The notes beneath the pieces were generated by a model that did not search any database, was not told where the DNA came from, and saw only the letters and a program-made list of their open reading frames with translations. This document shows positions 16,855-25,419 of a stretch of 64,000 nt of DNA, in pieces. The position numbers and the translations under genes were made by a program. How positions within the stretch are numbered: the first letter of the stretch is position 1; every line of letters begins with the position of its first letter. The DNA is from Phenylobacterium sp. (lineage in GTDB: Bacteria > Pseudomonadota > Alphaproteobacteria > Caulobacterales > Caulobacteraceae). The stretch lies in the NCBI RefSeq assembly GCF_030698145.1, contig NZ_JAUYNW010000094.1:1-64000 (forward strand), given 5' to 3'.

Positions 16855-17039
16855 CCTCGAGGTGCAAAGCGCTGCTGAAGACCCCGAACTGACCGGACGG
16901 CGCCTCAGACCCCCGGCCCATCCCCGCGCGACGTTCGTGCCGCGGGTGAGTTCGCTGGACGGCCTATCGACGAACTGTTGCTGTGGAGAGGCGGACGAGC
17001 CCATCGCCGCAGCGCCGTGGTCCCAATGGCGGCGCGCTA

Positions 17040-17071
17040 GAGCCCTGGGCCGCTAGAGGCGCCCAGGGCTC
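17040..17071 (-). terminator. strong hairpin after the serine hydrolase gene
   Basis: Perfect 11-base-pair stem (GAGCCCTGGGC with GCCCAGGGCTC) around a ten-base loop, 28 bases beyond the stop of the hydrolase at 17099. There is no T-run on either side, so it may be a transcript-stabilising or rho-assisted structure and not a classical intrinsic terminator. Confidence 0.45.
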
Positions 17072-17098
17072 GCTGCGCGCAGGTTCGCCCTAGCATGC

Positions 17099-18337
17099 TC
17101 AGTATCGACGGCGCTGCGGGGCCGAGGCCAGGGCGTGGAACTGGGTGATCGCGCCGTAGACTCCGAGACCGACGCCCTGGGCCAGTTGCTCCAACTCGAA
17201 GATGTTGTGGGCCAGGAAGATCATCACCGAGCCATCGGTGGGATCGGCCTGCCACCAGCCGCCATAGGCGCCCGGCCAGCCCACCGTGCCGACGCCGCCC
17301 CTGCAGCGGGTCACCGCGGCGTTTTCAGGGTCCATCACCACGGCGACGCCCAGGCCGAATCCGTGGGCGGTGAAGAGCGGCAGACCAAAGTTCTCCCCCT
17401 TGGCGCGTTGATCGTCGGTCAATCGATTGGAGGTCATCAGAGCCAGGGTTTCCGGCGCCAGCAGCCGCACGCCGTCCACGGCGCCCTCGCCCACGAACAT
17501 CCGCGCGAAGGCGAGATAGTCGTCCAGGGTCGACCACAGCCCCCCGCCGCCGGAGACATTGGCCATGTCGTCCGGCCGCTCGGCCAGCAGGGCGCCGGCG
17601 TCCTTGGTCCCCAGCGGGCGAGGGAACAGGCGGCCGGCCGCATCGAAGCCGTACATCTGCGCGCGCCGCTCGCGCTTGGCGGCCGGGACGGTGAAGCCGG
17701 TGTCCTTCATGCCCAGGGGCGCGAAGATCCGGCGCTGGAGCACTTCGCCCAGCGGCGCCCCCTCAATGCGTGCGATCAGCAGGCCGAGCAGGTGGGTGGA
17801 GTGGCCGTAGTGGAAGCCCGCGCCGGGCTGGTCGACCAGGGGCAGGCCTGCCAGGGCGGCGATCCAGTCGTCGGGCGCCAGGGGGCTGTCGATGTCGCTG
17901 CCGAGCGCGGCGAAATAGGCCTTGGCGATGGGGCCGGCGTGGAAGTCGCCATAGGTCACGCCCGAGCGGTGGGTCAGCAGGTCGTCGAAGGTGATCTCCC
18001 GTTCCGCCGGATCGGTCTCGTCCAGCGGACCATCAGGCGAGCGCAGGACGCGCATCGCGGCGAACTCCGGCGCCCAGCGTGAGATGGGATCGTCGAGCGC
18101 GAAGGCGCCCTCCTCGAACAGCATCATCGCCGCGGCCGAGGTGATCGGCTTGGTCATCGAGGCGATGCGGAAAATGGTGTCGCGCTCGACCAGAGCCGTG
18201 GCGTCCATTTCCCGCCAGCCAACGGCTGCGGTCTGCACCACCTTCCCGTCCCGCCAGACCAGGGTGGCTGCGCCGGCGAACTCCTCGGCGTCCACATAGG
18301 CCTCGATGGCCGCCGCGATTGGATCCTTGCCGGTCAT
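17099..18337 (-). CDS. serine hydrolase, beta-lactamase/esterase class C fold
   Basis: 412 residues. The catalytic S-x-x-K is in FRIASMTKPIT, and the second motif is FHYGHSTHLLG, where Tyr is kept but His stands where Asn is usual in class C beta-lactamases, as in esterases of the EstB type. There is no signal peptide, so it is probably a cytosolic esterase or lactonase and not a resistance enzyme. It is divergent from a TetR gene with an 81-base AT-rich gap, suggesting control by that regulator. Confidence 0.85.
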   Translation of the reverse strand: MTGKDPIAAAIEAYVDAEEFAGAATLVWRDGKVVQTAAVGWREMDATALVERDTIFRIASMTKPITSAAAMMLFEEGAFALDDPISRWAPEFAAMRVLRSPDGPLDETDPAEREITFDDLLTHRSGVTYGDFHAGPIAKAYFAALGSDIDSPLAPDDWIAALAGLPLVDQPGAGFHYGHSTHLLGLLIARIEGAPLGEVLQRRIFAPLGMKDTGFTVPAAKRERRAQMYGFDAAGRLFPRPLGTKDAGALLAERPDDMANVSGGGGLWSTLDDYLAFARMFVGEGAVDGVRLLAPETLALMTSNRLTDDQRAKGENFGLPLFTAHGFGLGVAVVMDPENAAVTRCRGGVGTVGWPGAYGGWWQADPTDGSVMIFLAHNIFELEQLAQGVGLGVYGAITQFHALASAPQRRRY

Positions 18338-18418
18338 CTCAGTTCCTGAAGACGATTAAATATTATCTCATTATAAAATGTACTTCCTACAAAATAAGCA
18401 ATCATCTAGATTCGCGTC
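18338..18418. promoter_or_regulatory. divergent promoter region with candidate TetR operator
   Basis: AT-rich gap between the hydrolase and TetR genes. It contains AAAATGTACTTCCTACAAAAT (18374-18394 or so), an inverted repeat with core arms TGTA and TACA (18379-18382 and 18388-18391) and partial extension outward. A TetR dimer could block both promoters from here. The assignment rests on position and weak symmetry only. Confidence 0.4.
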
Positions 18419-19030
18419 ATGACAGCCGAACCGATCACCGAGGGCCGCCGCCGGCCGAAGGGCGACAAGCGCCAGCGCACCCGCGCCAGCCTCCTGGAGG
18501 CCGCCCGCGAGCTGATCCGCGAGAAGGGCTATGAGCGCACCACCCTGCAGGACGTGGCCCAGCGCGCCGGCATGACCAGCGGGGCGATCTACGGCAACTT
18601 CAAGAACCGCGACGACCTGTTCATGGCCCTGGCCACGGCCTACTGGGCGCCGATCAAGCCGATGATCCGGCGGGGATCGAGCTTCGCCGAGAAGATGCGC
18701 GCCCTGGCGGAAGCGACCATCGCTGTGATCCCCGAGCGGCGCGACGCCGCCTTTGGCCGCCTGACAGGCATGGCCCACACCCTTAATCACGAGGAGCTGC
18801 GCGCCCAGGTGCGCGAGGTCACCGGGCGAAGCTTCAGCTCGGGCGCCGCGTGGCTGGCGACCGTGGCCGACGACGGCGGCCTGCCCATGCCGGCCGACAT
18901 TCTGGTCGTGGTGATCCACGCCATGACCGAGGGCCTGCTGTTCCAGCGGTTCCTGACGCCGGACCTGGTTCCCGACGAGGTGTTTTACGCCGCCTTCGCG
19001 GCCCTCGCGGGCGAGCCGACGCCCGGATAA
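18419..19030 (+). CDS. TetR-family transcriptional regulator
   Basis: 203 residues. The N-terminal helix-turn-helix reads RASLLEAARELIREKGYERT, TLQDVAQRAGMTSGAIYGNF and KNRDDLFMAL, the classic TetR pattern. The C-terminal ligand domain is not family-diagnostic. Divergent from the serine hydrolase gene, which is the most likely target. The ATG follows the candidate operator by about 28 bases. Confidence 0.92.
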   Translation: MTAEPITEGRRRPKGDKRQRTRASLLEAARELIREKGYERTTLQDVAQRAGMTSGAIYGNFKNRDDLFMALATAYWAPIKPMIRRGSSFAEKMRALAEATIAVIPERRDAAFGRLTGMAHTLNHEELRAQVREVTGRSFSSGAAWLATVADDGGLPMPADILVVVIHAMTEGLLFQRFLTPDLVPDEVFYAAFAALAGEPTPG

Positions 19031-19079
19031 GCGGGCGGCGGGGCTCCTCACCGCCCACAATTTGGCCTATGGCGGGGCC

Positions 19080-19484
19080 GTGACCCCCAAGACCAACCCC
19101 TTCCGGCCCTCCGCGCGCGGCGCCTTCCTGGCGCTGGCGGCCCTGGCGGTCGCGCTGAAGGTGCTGATTCCGGTAGGCTTCATGACGCCCGCCCAGGGCG
19201 CACCGCTGTCGCTGGTGCTCTGCACCGCCCAGGGCGCCAAGCTGATCGCGGCGCCCGTCTCCGAGGGCGACCACGGGTCCGACAAGCAGCCGGACCACGA
19301 CAGCCCCTGCGCCTTCGCCGGCCATGGGGCGGGGGCGGCCCCACCCAGCCCGCTGGCGTCCGGGGCGGTGGAGTTCGTGGTCTTTCGCCCGGCGCGGGTC
19401 GCGGCCCTCGTCGACCTGGCGCCCGGCCGCGGCCTCAGCGCCCCGCCCCTGCCCGCACGCGGACCTCCTGACTTGACGACCTGA
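19080..19484 (+). CDS. DUF2946-like copper-associated protein
   Basis: About 134 residues from the GTG at 19080; no in-frame ATG lies near, and a TTG at 19062 is the only alternative. A membrane or signal segment (AFLALAALAVALKVLIPVGF) is followed by a short region with CTAQGAKL, then a His/Asp/Cys patch (GDHGSDKQPDHDSPCAFAGH), the layout of DUF2946 proteins. These are commonly found beside copper transport genes. Here PCuAC and SCO follow on the same strand, so a copper-related periplasmic role is likely; the molecular function is unknown. Confidence 0.7.
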   Translation: MTPKTNPFRPSARGAFLALAALAVALKVLIPVGFMTPAQGAPLSLVLCTAQGAKLIAAPVSEGDHGSDKQPDHDSPCAFAGHGAGAAPPSPLASGAVEFVVFRPARVAALVDLAPGRGLSAPPLPARGPPDLTT

Positions 19485-19562
19485 GCCGGCGGCCCTCACG
19501 GCCGCTCGACCCCGCATGCGCGTCCGCGCGCCATCGTCATTTCACAGGCCGGAGCCTGACCC

Positions 19563-20024
19563 ATGAAGACCCTGTACGCCCTCCTTCCGCTCGTCCTCGT
19601 CGCCGCCTGCGGCCGCGCGCCGGAAGCCCCCTCCACCGTGACCGTCGCCGACGCCTGGTGCCGCGCCGCGCCGGTCGGCGCCATGGCCGGCGGCTGCTAC
19701 GTCACCCTGACCGCCAGCGCCGACGACCGCCTGGTCGCCGTCGAGACCACCGCCGCCGACCATGCCGAGATCCACACCATGGACGTGACCGGCGAGGTCA
19801 TGCGGATGCGCCAGCTTAAGGACGGCCTGGCCCTGCCGGCCGGCGATGCGGTGAGCCTGGCGCCGGGCGGCGAGCACCTGATGATCATCCGCCCCAAGCA
19901 GACCCTGGCCGCCGGCGAGACCCTGCCCCTGACCCTGAGGTTCCAGAAGGCGCCCCCGCGGAGCCTCGCCGCGCCAATCCGTACGCCTGACGCGGCCATG
20001 GCCCATGGCGGAGATCACCGCTGA
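19563..20024 (+). CDS. periplasmic copper chaperone PCuAC
   Basis: 153-residue lipoprotein (MKTLYALLPLVLVAACGRAP, lipobox Cys). The copper site is visible: HAEIHTMDVTGEVMRM supplies the first His and Met pair and EHLMIIRP the second, matching H-x(n)-M-x(n)-H-x-M. The family delivers Cu(I) to the CuA centre of cytochrome oxidase together with SCO. The stop overlaps the start of the SCO gene by one base, so they are translated together. A His-containing tail (AMAHGGDHR) may add a second metal site. Confidence 0.92.
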   Translation: MKTLYALLPLVLVAACGRAPEAPSTVTVADAWCRAAPVGAMAGGCYVTLTASADDRLVAVETTAADHAEIHTMDVTGEVMRMRQLKDGLALPAGDAVSLAPGGEHLMIIRPKQTLAAGETLPLTLRFQKAPPRSLAAPIRTPDAAMAHGGDHR

Positions 20025-20602
20025 TGCGCGCAGCGTTCGTCGCGGCCCTGGCGGCCGGCGTACTGGGGTTGGCCGCATGCGGCCCGGCGCAGGACAGTGC
20101 GGTCCAGTCCACCACGTCCGCCATTAAGATCGGCGGCCCTTTCCAGCTGATCGACACGGAGGGCCGGCCGGTGACGGAGCAGGCGCTGAAGGGCAAGCCC
20201 ACGGCGATCTTCTTCGGCTTCACCTACTGCCCGGAGGTCTGCCCCACCACCATGGCGGAGCTGACGAATTGGCTGAGGGCCCTGGGCCGCCACGCCGACC
20301 AGCTGAACGTCGTCTTCATCTCGGTCGACCCCGAGCGCGACACCCCAGCCCAGCTCAAGACCTACCTGTCGAACTTCGACCCGCGCATCCGGGGCTTCAC
20401 CGGGTCGCCGGAGGCAGTCGCCGCCGCGGCCAAGGCCTACCGTGTCTATTACAGGAAGGTCGACACCGACGATGGCGGCTACACCGTCGACCATTCCGCG
20501 GCGATCTATCTGTTCGACAAGGACGGCGGCTTCGTGGAGCCGATCGGCTACGGGACGCCGCCCGAGCGGGCGGTCGGCCAGCTACGGAAGCTGGTTCGTT
20601 AG
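20024..20602 (+). CDS. SCO1/SenC-type copper metallochaperone
   Basis: 192-residue thioredoxin-fold lipoprotein (LAAGVLGLAACGPAQ). The metal-binding set is complete: FGFTYCPEVCPTTM gives C-x3-C and YTVDHSAAIYLFD gives the His. VFISVDPERDTP is also typical. It inserts copper into the CuA site of cytochrome c oxidase, partly by reducing its cysteines. Third gene of the DUF2946-PCuAC-SCO cluster; no oxidase subunit is in the window. Confidence 0.95.
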   Translation: MRAAFVAALAAGVLGLAACGPAQDSAVQSTTSAIKIGGPFQLIDTEGRPVTEQALKGKPTAIFFGFTYCPEVCPTTMAELTNWLRALGRHADQLNVVFISVDPERDTPAQLKTYLSNFDPRIRGFTGSPEAVAAAAKAYRVYYRKVDTDDGGYTVDHSAAIYLFDKDGGFVEPIGYGTPPERAVGQLRKLVR

Positions 20603-20627
20603 AACTGGTGAGCGCTGGACACGACAC

Positions 20628-22433
20628 CTAGGCCGCCACCGGCTGAGCGCGGCGAAGTTCAATATCCAGCAATCCTACGTCGATGGGCTTTCGAATGACG
20701 GGGCAGCTTCGGAAGCGATCCTGATGATCAAGCTTCTCGTAGCCCGTGCAGAAGACGACCGGCACGTGCTGGGCCTGCAGCAGCTCGGCCAGGGGATAGA
20801 CCGGTGTACCGCCGAGATTGACGTCCAGAATGGCCGCGTGCAGATGCGGCGTCTCGGTGACGAGCCGAGTGGCCTCTTCAATTGTCGCCGCAGGGCCGAC
20901 CACCTGCCAGCCCATCGACATCAGGCTGTTGCAAAGTTCCATCCCAATGAGCGTCTCGTCTTCGACAACGAGGATGCAGCCGCGTACCGCACCGATCGGC
21001 AGTGGCGCTTTCGCCTGATCTGTGACTGAGTGATCCATACCTGCGCCACGGCGATAGACGGCCGACGGGAGGGTCACCGACAGCTGCAAACCCTCCTTCG
21101 GCCAGCGAATGTCGAGAACCCCACCTAGCTGGCGTCTCGAGACTTCGGCCACCAGCGTCGACCCGAACCCCTGCGACGCGGGCGCGCTGATCTCTGGTCC
21201 GCCGGCCTCGATCCAGCTCAGTTCCAGGTCACCGGTCGGGAGGATCCTCCAGCCGATCTGCACGTCGCCCCCTTCGACCGACAACGCACCGTACTTGACC
21301 GCGTTCGTCGCAAGTTCATGCAAAAGAAGACTGACCGGCTGGACCGCATGCGGGCCGAGGACAATGTTCGGTCCTTGCATCCGCAGTTGGCCCGGTCTGT
21401 GGTAGGGTGATGTCTCGTCGGCCACGACTTGGGCGAGGCTGGCGCCTTCCCAGCGGTTTTGCGCCAGGAGCGAGTGGGCGCGCCCAAGAGCAGCCACCCG
21501 CCCACAGACCGCGGCGACAAAGGCTTCCTTAGTTGGTGCCTTGGTCAGGTTGACCAGGGCCTGCACAACGGCCAGCGCGTTCTTGGCCCTGTGGTCGACC
21601 TCCCTGGCGAGCAGTTGGCGCGCTTCCTCATTGGCCTTGCGCTCCGTGATGTCCCGCAGGATCACGGTAGCGATCTTCACGCCGCCGATATCGAGTTGTG
21701 AGATCGACGCCTCGATCGGGAATTCCTCGCCATTGGACCGCATGCCGCTGATGGCGCCCAGCGCGCCCATCCTGCGGTTGGTCATTCCCGCGTCCCTGAA
21801 ATGACGAATGTGTTCGGCATGTCCGGCGCGAAATCGCACGGGAATGAAGGTCTCGATCGGCGACCCGATCGCCTCTGACGCCTTGACGCCGAACATGAAC
21901 TCGGCCGCGGGATTGAACAGCATGACCCGCTGCTGCTCGTCGACGGTGATCAAGGCGTCCATCGCCGACTCGACGATGCCCTCCATACGACGACGACTCT
22001 CCAACAGCGCGTCCTCGGCGGCCTTGCGTTCCGTAATGTCGCGCAGAATCACGGTCGCCAGACGCTCGCCGCCGACTTCGACCTGCGAAATCGACGCCTC
22101 GATTGGGAACTCCGTGCCGTCCGAACGCATGCCGCTGATGGCGCCGAGCGATCCCATCTGCCGATTGGTCACGCCGGTCTTGGCGAACAGATGGATATGT
22201 TCCGCGTGCACCGAACGGAATCGCTCCGGGATGAACCTGGAGATGTGCTCGCCAAGAGCCTGCTCGGCTGGAAGGCTGAACATTCGCTCAGCTGCGGGGT
22301 TGAACAGGATTACAATCTGCAAGTCGTTGACGGTGATGATGCCGTCCATCGCCGAGGCGACGATTCCCTCAAGGCGGCGCTTGGTATCAAGCGCGTCGGT
22401 CGAGGCGCCAGTTTTGCGTGAGCGACCAAACAT
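20628..22433 (-). CDS. HWE-family histidine kinase with two PAS domains and a receiver
   Basis: 601 residues from the ATG at 22433; the only earlier start is a TTG. Two PAS domains that are close copies of each other (about 20-130 and 145-250; both contain NPAAE, GAISGMRS and EFPIEASISQ) precede the kinase H-box REVDHRAKNALAVVQALV (His271), an ATPase domain (HELATNAVKYGAL, LSWIEAGGP, GFGSTLV) of the HWE/HisKA_2 class, and a C-terminal receiver (ILVVEDE, AAILDVNLGG with Asp527, FCTGY, KPID). Such hybrid kinases control general stress or light responses. No transmembrane segment, so it senses a cytosolic signal. Confidence 0.9.
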   Translation of the reverse strand: MFGRSRKTGASTDALDTKRRLEGIVASAMDGIITVNDLQIVILFNPAAERMFSLPAEQALGEHISRFIPERFRSVHAEHIHLFAKTGVTNRQMGSLGAISGMRSDGTEFPIEASISQVEVGGERLATVILRDITERKAAEDALLESRRRMEGIVESAMDALITVDEQQRVMLFNPAAEFMFGVKASEAIGSPIETFIPVRFRAGHAEHIRHFRDAGMTNRRMGALGAISGMRSNGEEFPIEASISQLDIGGVKIATVILRDITERKANEEARQLLAREVDHRAKNALAVVQALVNLTKAPTKEAFVAAVCGRVAALGRAHSLLAQNRWEGASLAQVVADETSPYHRPGQLRMQGPNIVLGPHAVQPVSLLLHELATNAVKYGALSVEGGDVQIGWRILPTGDLELSWIEAGGPEISAPASQGFGSTLVAEVSRRQLGGVLDIRWPKEGLQLSVTLPSAVYRRGAGMDHSVTDQAKAPLPIGAVRGCILVVEDETLIGMELCNSLMSMGWQVVGPAATIEEATRLVTETPHLHAAILDVNLGGTPVYPLAELLQAQHVPVVFCTGYEKLDHQDRFRSCPVIRKPIDVGLLDIELRRAQPVAA

Positions 22434-22561
22434 GTGGCGTTTCCGGTGGGGACGCGAAAGCAACCTATAAGTAGTTTAAGATTCATCACTACTTATCATT
22501 GATTCTTGGAGCGAACCACAGCTCCGCAGCACCACGATCCGTTCCCCAGGCCGTGGCCAAG

Positions 22562-22810
22562 CTACAGTTCGTCGAAGGGCGGGGGCAGCCGGCCCGACCT
22601 GAACAGGATCACCGGGTTCTCGTCATAGTCGCCCATCTCGGTGTCGGCCGAGGCGGAATAGGCCACAACGCCCAGCCGCAGGGTTGAAAGGCGCTCGGCC
22701 TTGCGCCGGGCGTCCTCGGCGGTGGCGCAGGCCACCGCCGGTTCGGACTTCAGGGCCTGGCCTCGTCCGGCCGTGTAGGCCTGGACCAGGTGCACCGTCT
22801 CGCGCGCCAT
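22562..22810 (-). CDS. hypothetical protein, 82 residues
   Basis: Starts MARETVHLVQAYTAGRGQAL and reads smoothly in genome-typical codons, with SEPAVACATAEDARRKAERL (helix) then LGVVAYSASADTEMGDYDEN and a final PVILFRSGRLPPPFDEL. The pattern resembles small proteins that precede or follow sigma-like genes, but I cannot name a family. It begins six bases after the stop of the 37-residue gene, so it is the third gene of a small operon. Confidence 0.6.
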   Translation of the reverse strand: MARETVHLVQAYTAGRGQALKSEPAVACATAEDARRKAERLSTLRLGVVAYSASADTEMGDYDENPVILFRSGRLPPPFDEL

Positions 22811-22816
22811 GGCAGG

Positions 22817-22930
22817 CTATTTCTTGGTCGGCGGCGGAGTCAGGAACGACCTTGGCGCGTCCGTCGCCTTGACCTTGGCGGTCTTGGGTTTCCGGGTTTC
22901 CTTGTTGCTCTTCTTCTGACCCTTGGCCAT
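22817..22930 (-). CDS. 37-residue lysine-rich small protein
   Basis: Very short gene with strong support: AGGAGG sits six bases ahead of the ATG at 22930, and the product (MAKGQKKSNKETRKPKTAKV, ending SFLTPPPTKK) is almost entirely Lys, Thr and Pro. The MAKGQ-x-SNKE-x-KKPK pattern is one I associate with small conserved alphaproteobacterial proteins of unknown function. The charge suggests nucleic-acid or ribosome contact; that is a guess. Middle gene between the sigma-like gene and the 82-residue gene. Confidence 0.75.
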   Translation of the reverse strand: MAKGQKKSNKETRKPKTAKVKATDAPRSFLTPPPTKK

Positions 22931-22966
22931 GGAAGCCTCCTGTTGCGGGATTGAGGTTTGAGGCGT

Positions 22967-23281
22967 CTAGGCGCCGATTGCGGCGATGGGGACGGCGAGC
23001 GCGCCGACTCGCGAACGGCGGCGTTCCTGGTCGCGGCCCAGCACATGGAACCGTTGACGCAGCAGCCGGAAGATCCAGACCTGCGGATCGACCACCTCGC
23101 CGGCGCCATAGGCCGGATCGCGGGCGATCATCAGGGTCTCGCGCACCAGGGCCTGGGCCTGGACAGCGTCGCCCGTCAGGCTCTTCGCCGATTCGAGCAG
23201 GCGTGGCTCCAGCGCCAGGATCTCGGCGAGGTGGCTCGCCTGATGACCTTCTGCCGGCATCCGCTGTTCGGTGAGGGGCAT
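22967..23281 (-). CDS. short ECF-sigma region-2-like protein
   Basis: 104 residues that look like the sigma-2 domain of an ECF sigma factor and nothing more: EPRLLESAKSLTGDAVQAQA, LVRETLMIARDP and VWIFRLLRQRFHVLGRDQER match the region-2 helices (A-x-x-L-V-Q-E-T-x-x-A and the W-I/L-F-x-I-L-R-N element). There is no region 4. Either it is a single-domain relative that competes for core polymerase, or a truncated gene that survived. 36 bases upstream of the 37-residue gene. The 200 bases from 23282 to 23482 hold no other gene. Confidence 0.65.
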   Translation of the reverse strand: MPLTEQRMPAEGHQASHLAEILALEPRLLESAKSLTGDAVQAQALVRETLMIARDPAYGAGEVVDPQVWIFRLLRQRFHVLGRDQERRRSRVGALAVPIAAIGA

Positions 23282-23482
23282 GCGGCGCTTTCAGGAGCGG
23301 GCGCCAAGACGCGCGACGCGCGGCGGTTTGCACCCTTCCCGGCCGAGCGGCCGGTTTCCTTTCGCGCACAATAGCACGCCCAGCGGGCAGCGGGGGCGTC
23401 AATCAGGCGCAGCCGCCAGCTAGGCAATCGCGCCCGCCGATGTCAGACACCCTGGATTGGCGAGCCAGCGGAGGCAAGACGA

Positions 23483-24055
23483 GTGGTCGGGTTCTTTATT
23501 GACCGGGTCCGCGGCCCCTGGGTCGTGGCCCTCAATGTGGCGGCCTTCGCCTACGGCTGGTTGATGCTGCAGACCCTGCCGCAATGGCGGGCGCTGGGCG
23601 CTGCGGCGGGCGGCAACGAGCTGCAGGCGCGGGTCTTCTACGACCCCGCCACGGCCGCTCAGGTCCTGGGCGGGTATGACGCCGCCCTGCGCCAGGCGGC
23701 CTTCACCTTCTATGGCCTCGACCTCGTCAACGCCGCGCTCTTTGCCCTGTCGGTCGGGGCCCTGATGGCCTTCGGGCTGCGGCAGGTGAGGTGGGAGCGG
23801 TCGGTGGCGCGCTTCGTCATCCTGGCGCCGCTGGCGGCCGGCGCCTTCGACATGCTGGAGAACGCCGCGCTCGCGGCCGCCCTGGCCACCGGGGCGGGCG
23901 AGGCCGGTCCCCTGCACGCCGCGGCCGGCGTGTTGACCGCGCTGAAGATGACCGCGACGATGGTCTCGCTTCCCTTGATGCTGGTCCTGACGCTCGCGGG
24001 GGTCGCAGCGTGGCTCTGGCGGCGCTTCAAGCCGACGCCCGGCGCCGGAGCCTGA
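23483..24055 (+). CDS. four-helix integral membrane protein
   Basis: 190 residues starting at a GTG. Hydrophobic segments at about 13-32 (WVVALNVAAFAYGWLMLQTL), 75-98 (LVNAALFALSVGALMAFGL), 110-135 (FVILAPLAAGAFDMLENAAL) and 150-180 (VSLPLMLVLTLAGVAAWLW) predict four transmembrane helices with a larger loop between the first two. The D-M-L-E-N in the third helix is a charged, probably functional, motif. No family name is certain. It precedes the sugar-dehydrogenase-like lipoprotein by 41 bases and may be its membrane partner. Confidence 0.7.
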   Translation: MVGFFIDRVRGPWVVALNVAAFAYGWLMLQTLPQWRALGAAAGGNELQARVFYDPATAAQVLGGYDAALRQAAFTFYGLDLVNAALFALSVGALMAFGLRQVRWERSVARFVILAPLAAGAFDMLENAALAAALATGAGEAGPLHAAAGVLTALKMTATMVSLPLMLVLTLAGVAAWLWRRFKPTPGAGA

Positions 24056-24096
24056 GCTCGCGCGTTTCCACGGAACGATTGCACCGGAGTATCTCC

Positions 24097-25419
24097 ATGC
24101 GCCCCATCGTCATCGCCGCCGGGCTGGCCGCCCTCGCCTTGTCCGCCTGTTCCCAAGGGTCGCCCGAGCCCTTCGTCGGCTTCGGCGCCGACCCCGCCCT
24201 GCCAAAGCCCGAGACCGGCGGCCTGCCGACGCTGAACGCCCGCAAGGCGGTGGGCTGGACGGCTACAGGGCAGCCGACCGCGCCCGCCGGCTTCACGGTC
24301 ACCCGGTTCGGCTCGGGGCTGGATCATCCACGCTGGCTGCTGGTGCTGCCGAACGGCGACGTCCTGGTCTCGGAAGCGACCACGGAGACCAAGCCCGCCA
24401 AGGGAATCCAGGGCATGATCGCCAACGCCTTGCAGAAGAAGGCCGGGGCCACGGGACCTAGCCCCAACAAGATCGTGCTGCTCCGCGACGCCGACGGCGA
24501 CGGCGTGGCCGAGATGAAGACCGACTTCGCCACCGGCCTGACGCGGCCCTTCGGCATGACCCTGGTCGGCGACACCCTCTATGTGGCCAACGACAACGCG
24601 GTGGTGAAATTCCCCTACGCCCACGGCCAGATCTCGGTGGCGGGCGCCGGCGAGAAGGTGTTCGACCTGCCCGGCGGGCCGATCAACCACCACTGGACCA
24701 AGAACGTCATCGCCAGCCCCGACGGCTCGAAGCTCTACGTCACCGTCGGCTCGAACTCGAACATCGGCGAGAACGGCATGGAGAACGAGACCAACCGCGC
24801 CGCCGTGCTGGAATACGCCCTGCCCGCCGGCCAGGCGCGGGTCTACGCCTCGGGCCTGCGCAACCCCAACGGCCTGGACTGGGAGCCGGTCACAGGCGCG
24901 CTTTGGACGGCGGTCAACGAGCGCGACATGATCGGCCAGGACCTGGTCCCCGACTATATGACCAGCCTGAAGGACGGCGGCTTCTACGGCTGGCCCTACA
25001 GCTATTACGGCCAGAACGTCGACGCCCGGGTGAAGCCGCCCCGGCCGGACCTGGTGGCCAAGGCCATCGCCCCCGACTACGCGCTCGGACCGCACACGGC
25101 CTCGCTGGGCCTGGCCTTCTACAAGGCCGACGCCTTCCCGGCCGCCTACAAGGGCGGGGTGTTCATCGGCCAGCACGGCTCCTGGAACCGCACCCCGCCG
25201 AACGGCTATCGCGTGGTGTTCATCCCCTTCGCCGGGGGCAAGCCCTCGGGTCCGCCGCAGGCCTTCTTGAGCGGCTTCCTGGACAAGAAGGACCAGGCAC
25301 AAGGTCGCCCGGTTGGCGTGGCCGTCGACAAGACCGGCGCGCTCTTGGTGGCCGACGACGTCGGCGACATCGTCTGGCGGGTGGCGCCGGTCCGCCCGAG
25401 CACGACGATCGCCCGGTGA
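24097..25419 (+). CDS. sorbosone dehydrogenase / PQQ-glucose-dehydrogenase-fold lipoprotein
   Basis: 440 residues beginning with a lipoprotein signal (AAGLAALALSACSQGSPEP). The six-bladed propeller of the sGDH/L-sorbosone family is visible through GSGLDHPRWLLVLPNGDVLV, LTRPFGMTLVGDTLYVA, VYASGLRNPNGLDWEP, DGGFYGWPYSYYG and FIGQHGSWNR. The family oxidises sugars or aldehydes with PQQ; many members have no tested substrate. Periplasmic, anchored to a membrane. The TGA overlaps the GTG of the beta-helix gene that follows. Confidence 0.85.
   Translation: MRPIVIAAGLAALALSACSQGSPEPFVGFGADPALPKPETGGLPTLNARKAVGWTATGQPTAPAGFTVTRFGSGLDHPRWLLVLPNGDVLVSEATTETKPAKGIQGMIANALQKKAGATGPSPNKIVLLRDADGDGVAEMKTDFATGLTRPFGMTLVGDTLYVANDNAVVKFPYAHGQISVAGAGEKVFDLPGGPINHHWTKNVIASPDGSKLYVTVGSNSNIGENGMENETNRAAVLEYALPAGQARVYASGLRNPNGLDWEPVTGALWTAVNERDMIGQDLVPDYMTSLKDGGFYGWPYSYYGQNVDARVKPPRPDLVAKAIAPDYALGPHTASLGLAFYKADAFPAAYKGGVFIGQHGSWNRTPPNGYRVVFIPFAGGKPSGPPQAFLSGFLDKKDQAQGRPVGVAVDKTGALLVADDVGDIVWRVAPVRPSTTIAR

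Noticed and set aside
16811-17056. Possible 81-residue gene after the orphan membrane protein
   Set aside because: Overlaps the end of the previous gene, Arg/Pro-rich composition, no ribosome site and no family pattern.
17099-18337. Antibiotic-resistance beta-lactamase
   Set aside because: No signal peptide and His in place of Asn in the Y-x-N motif; esterase or lactonase activity fits better.
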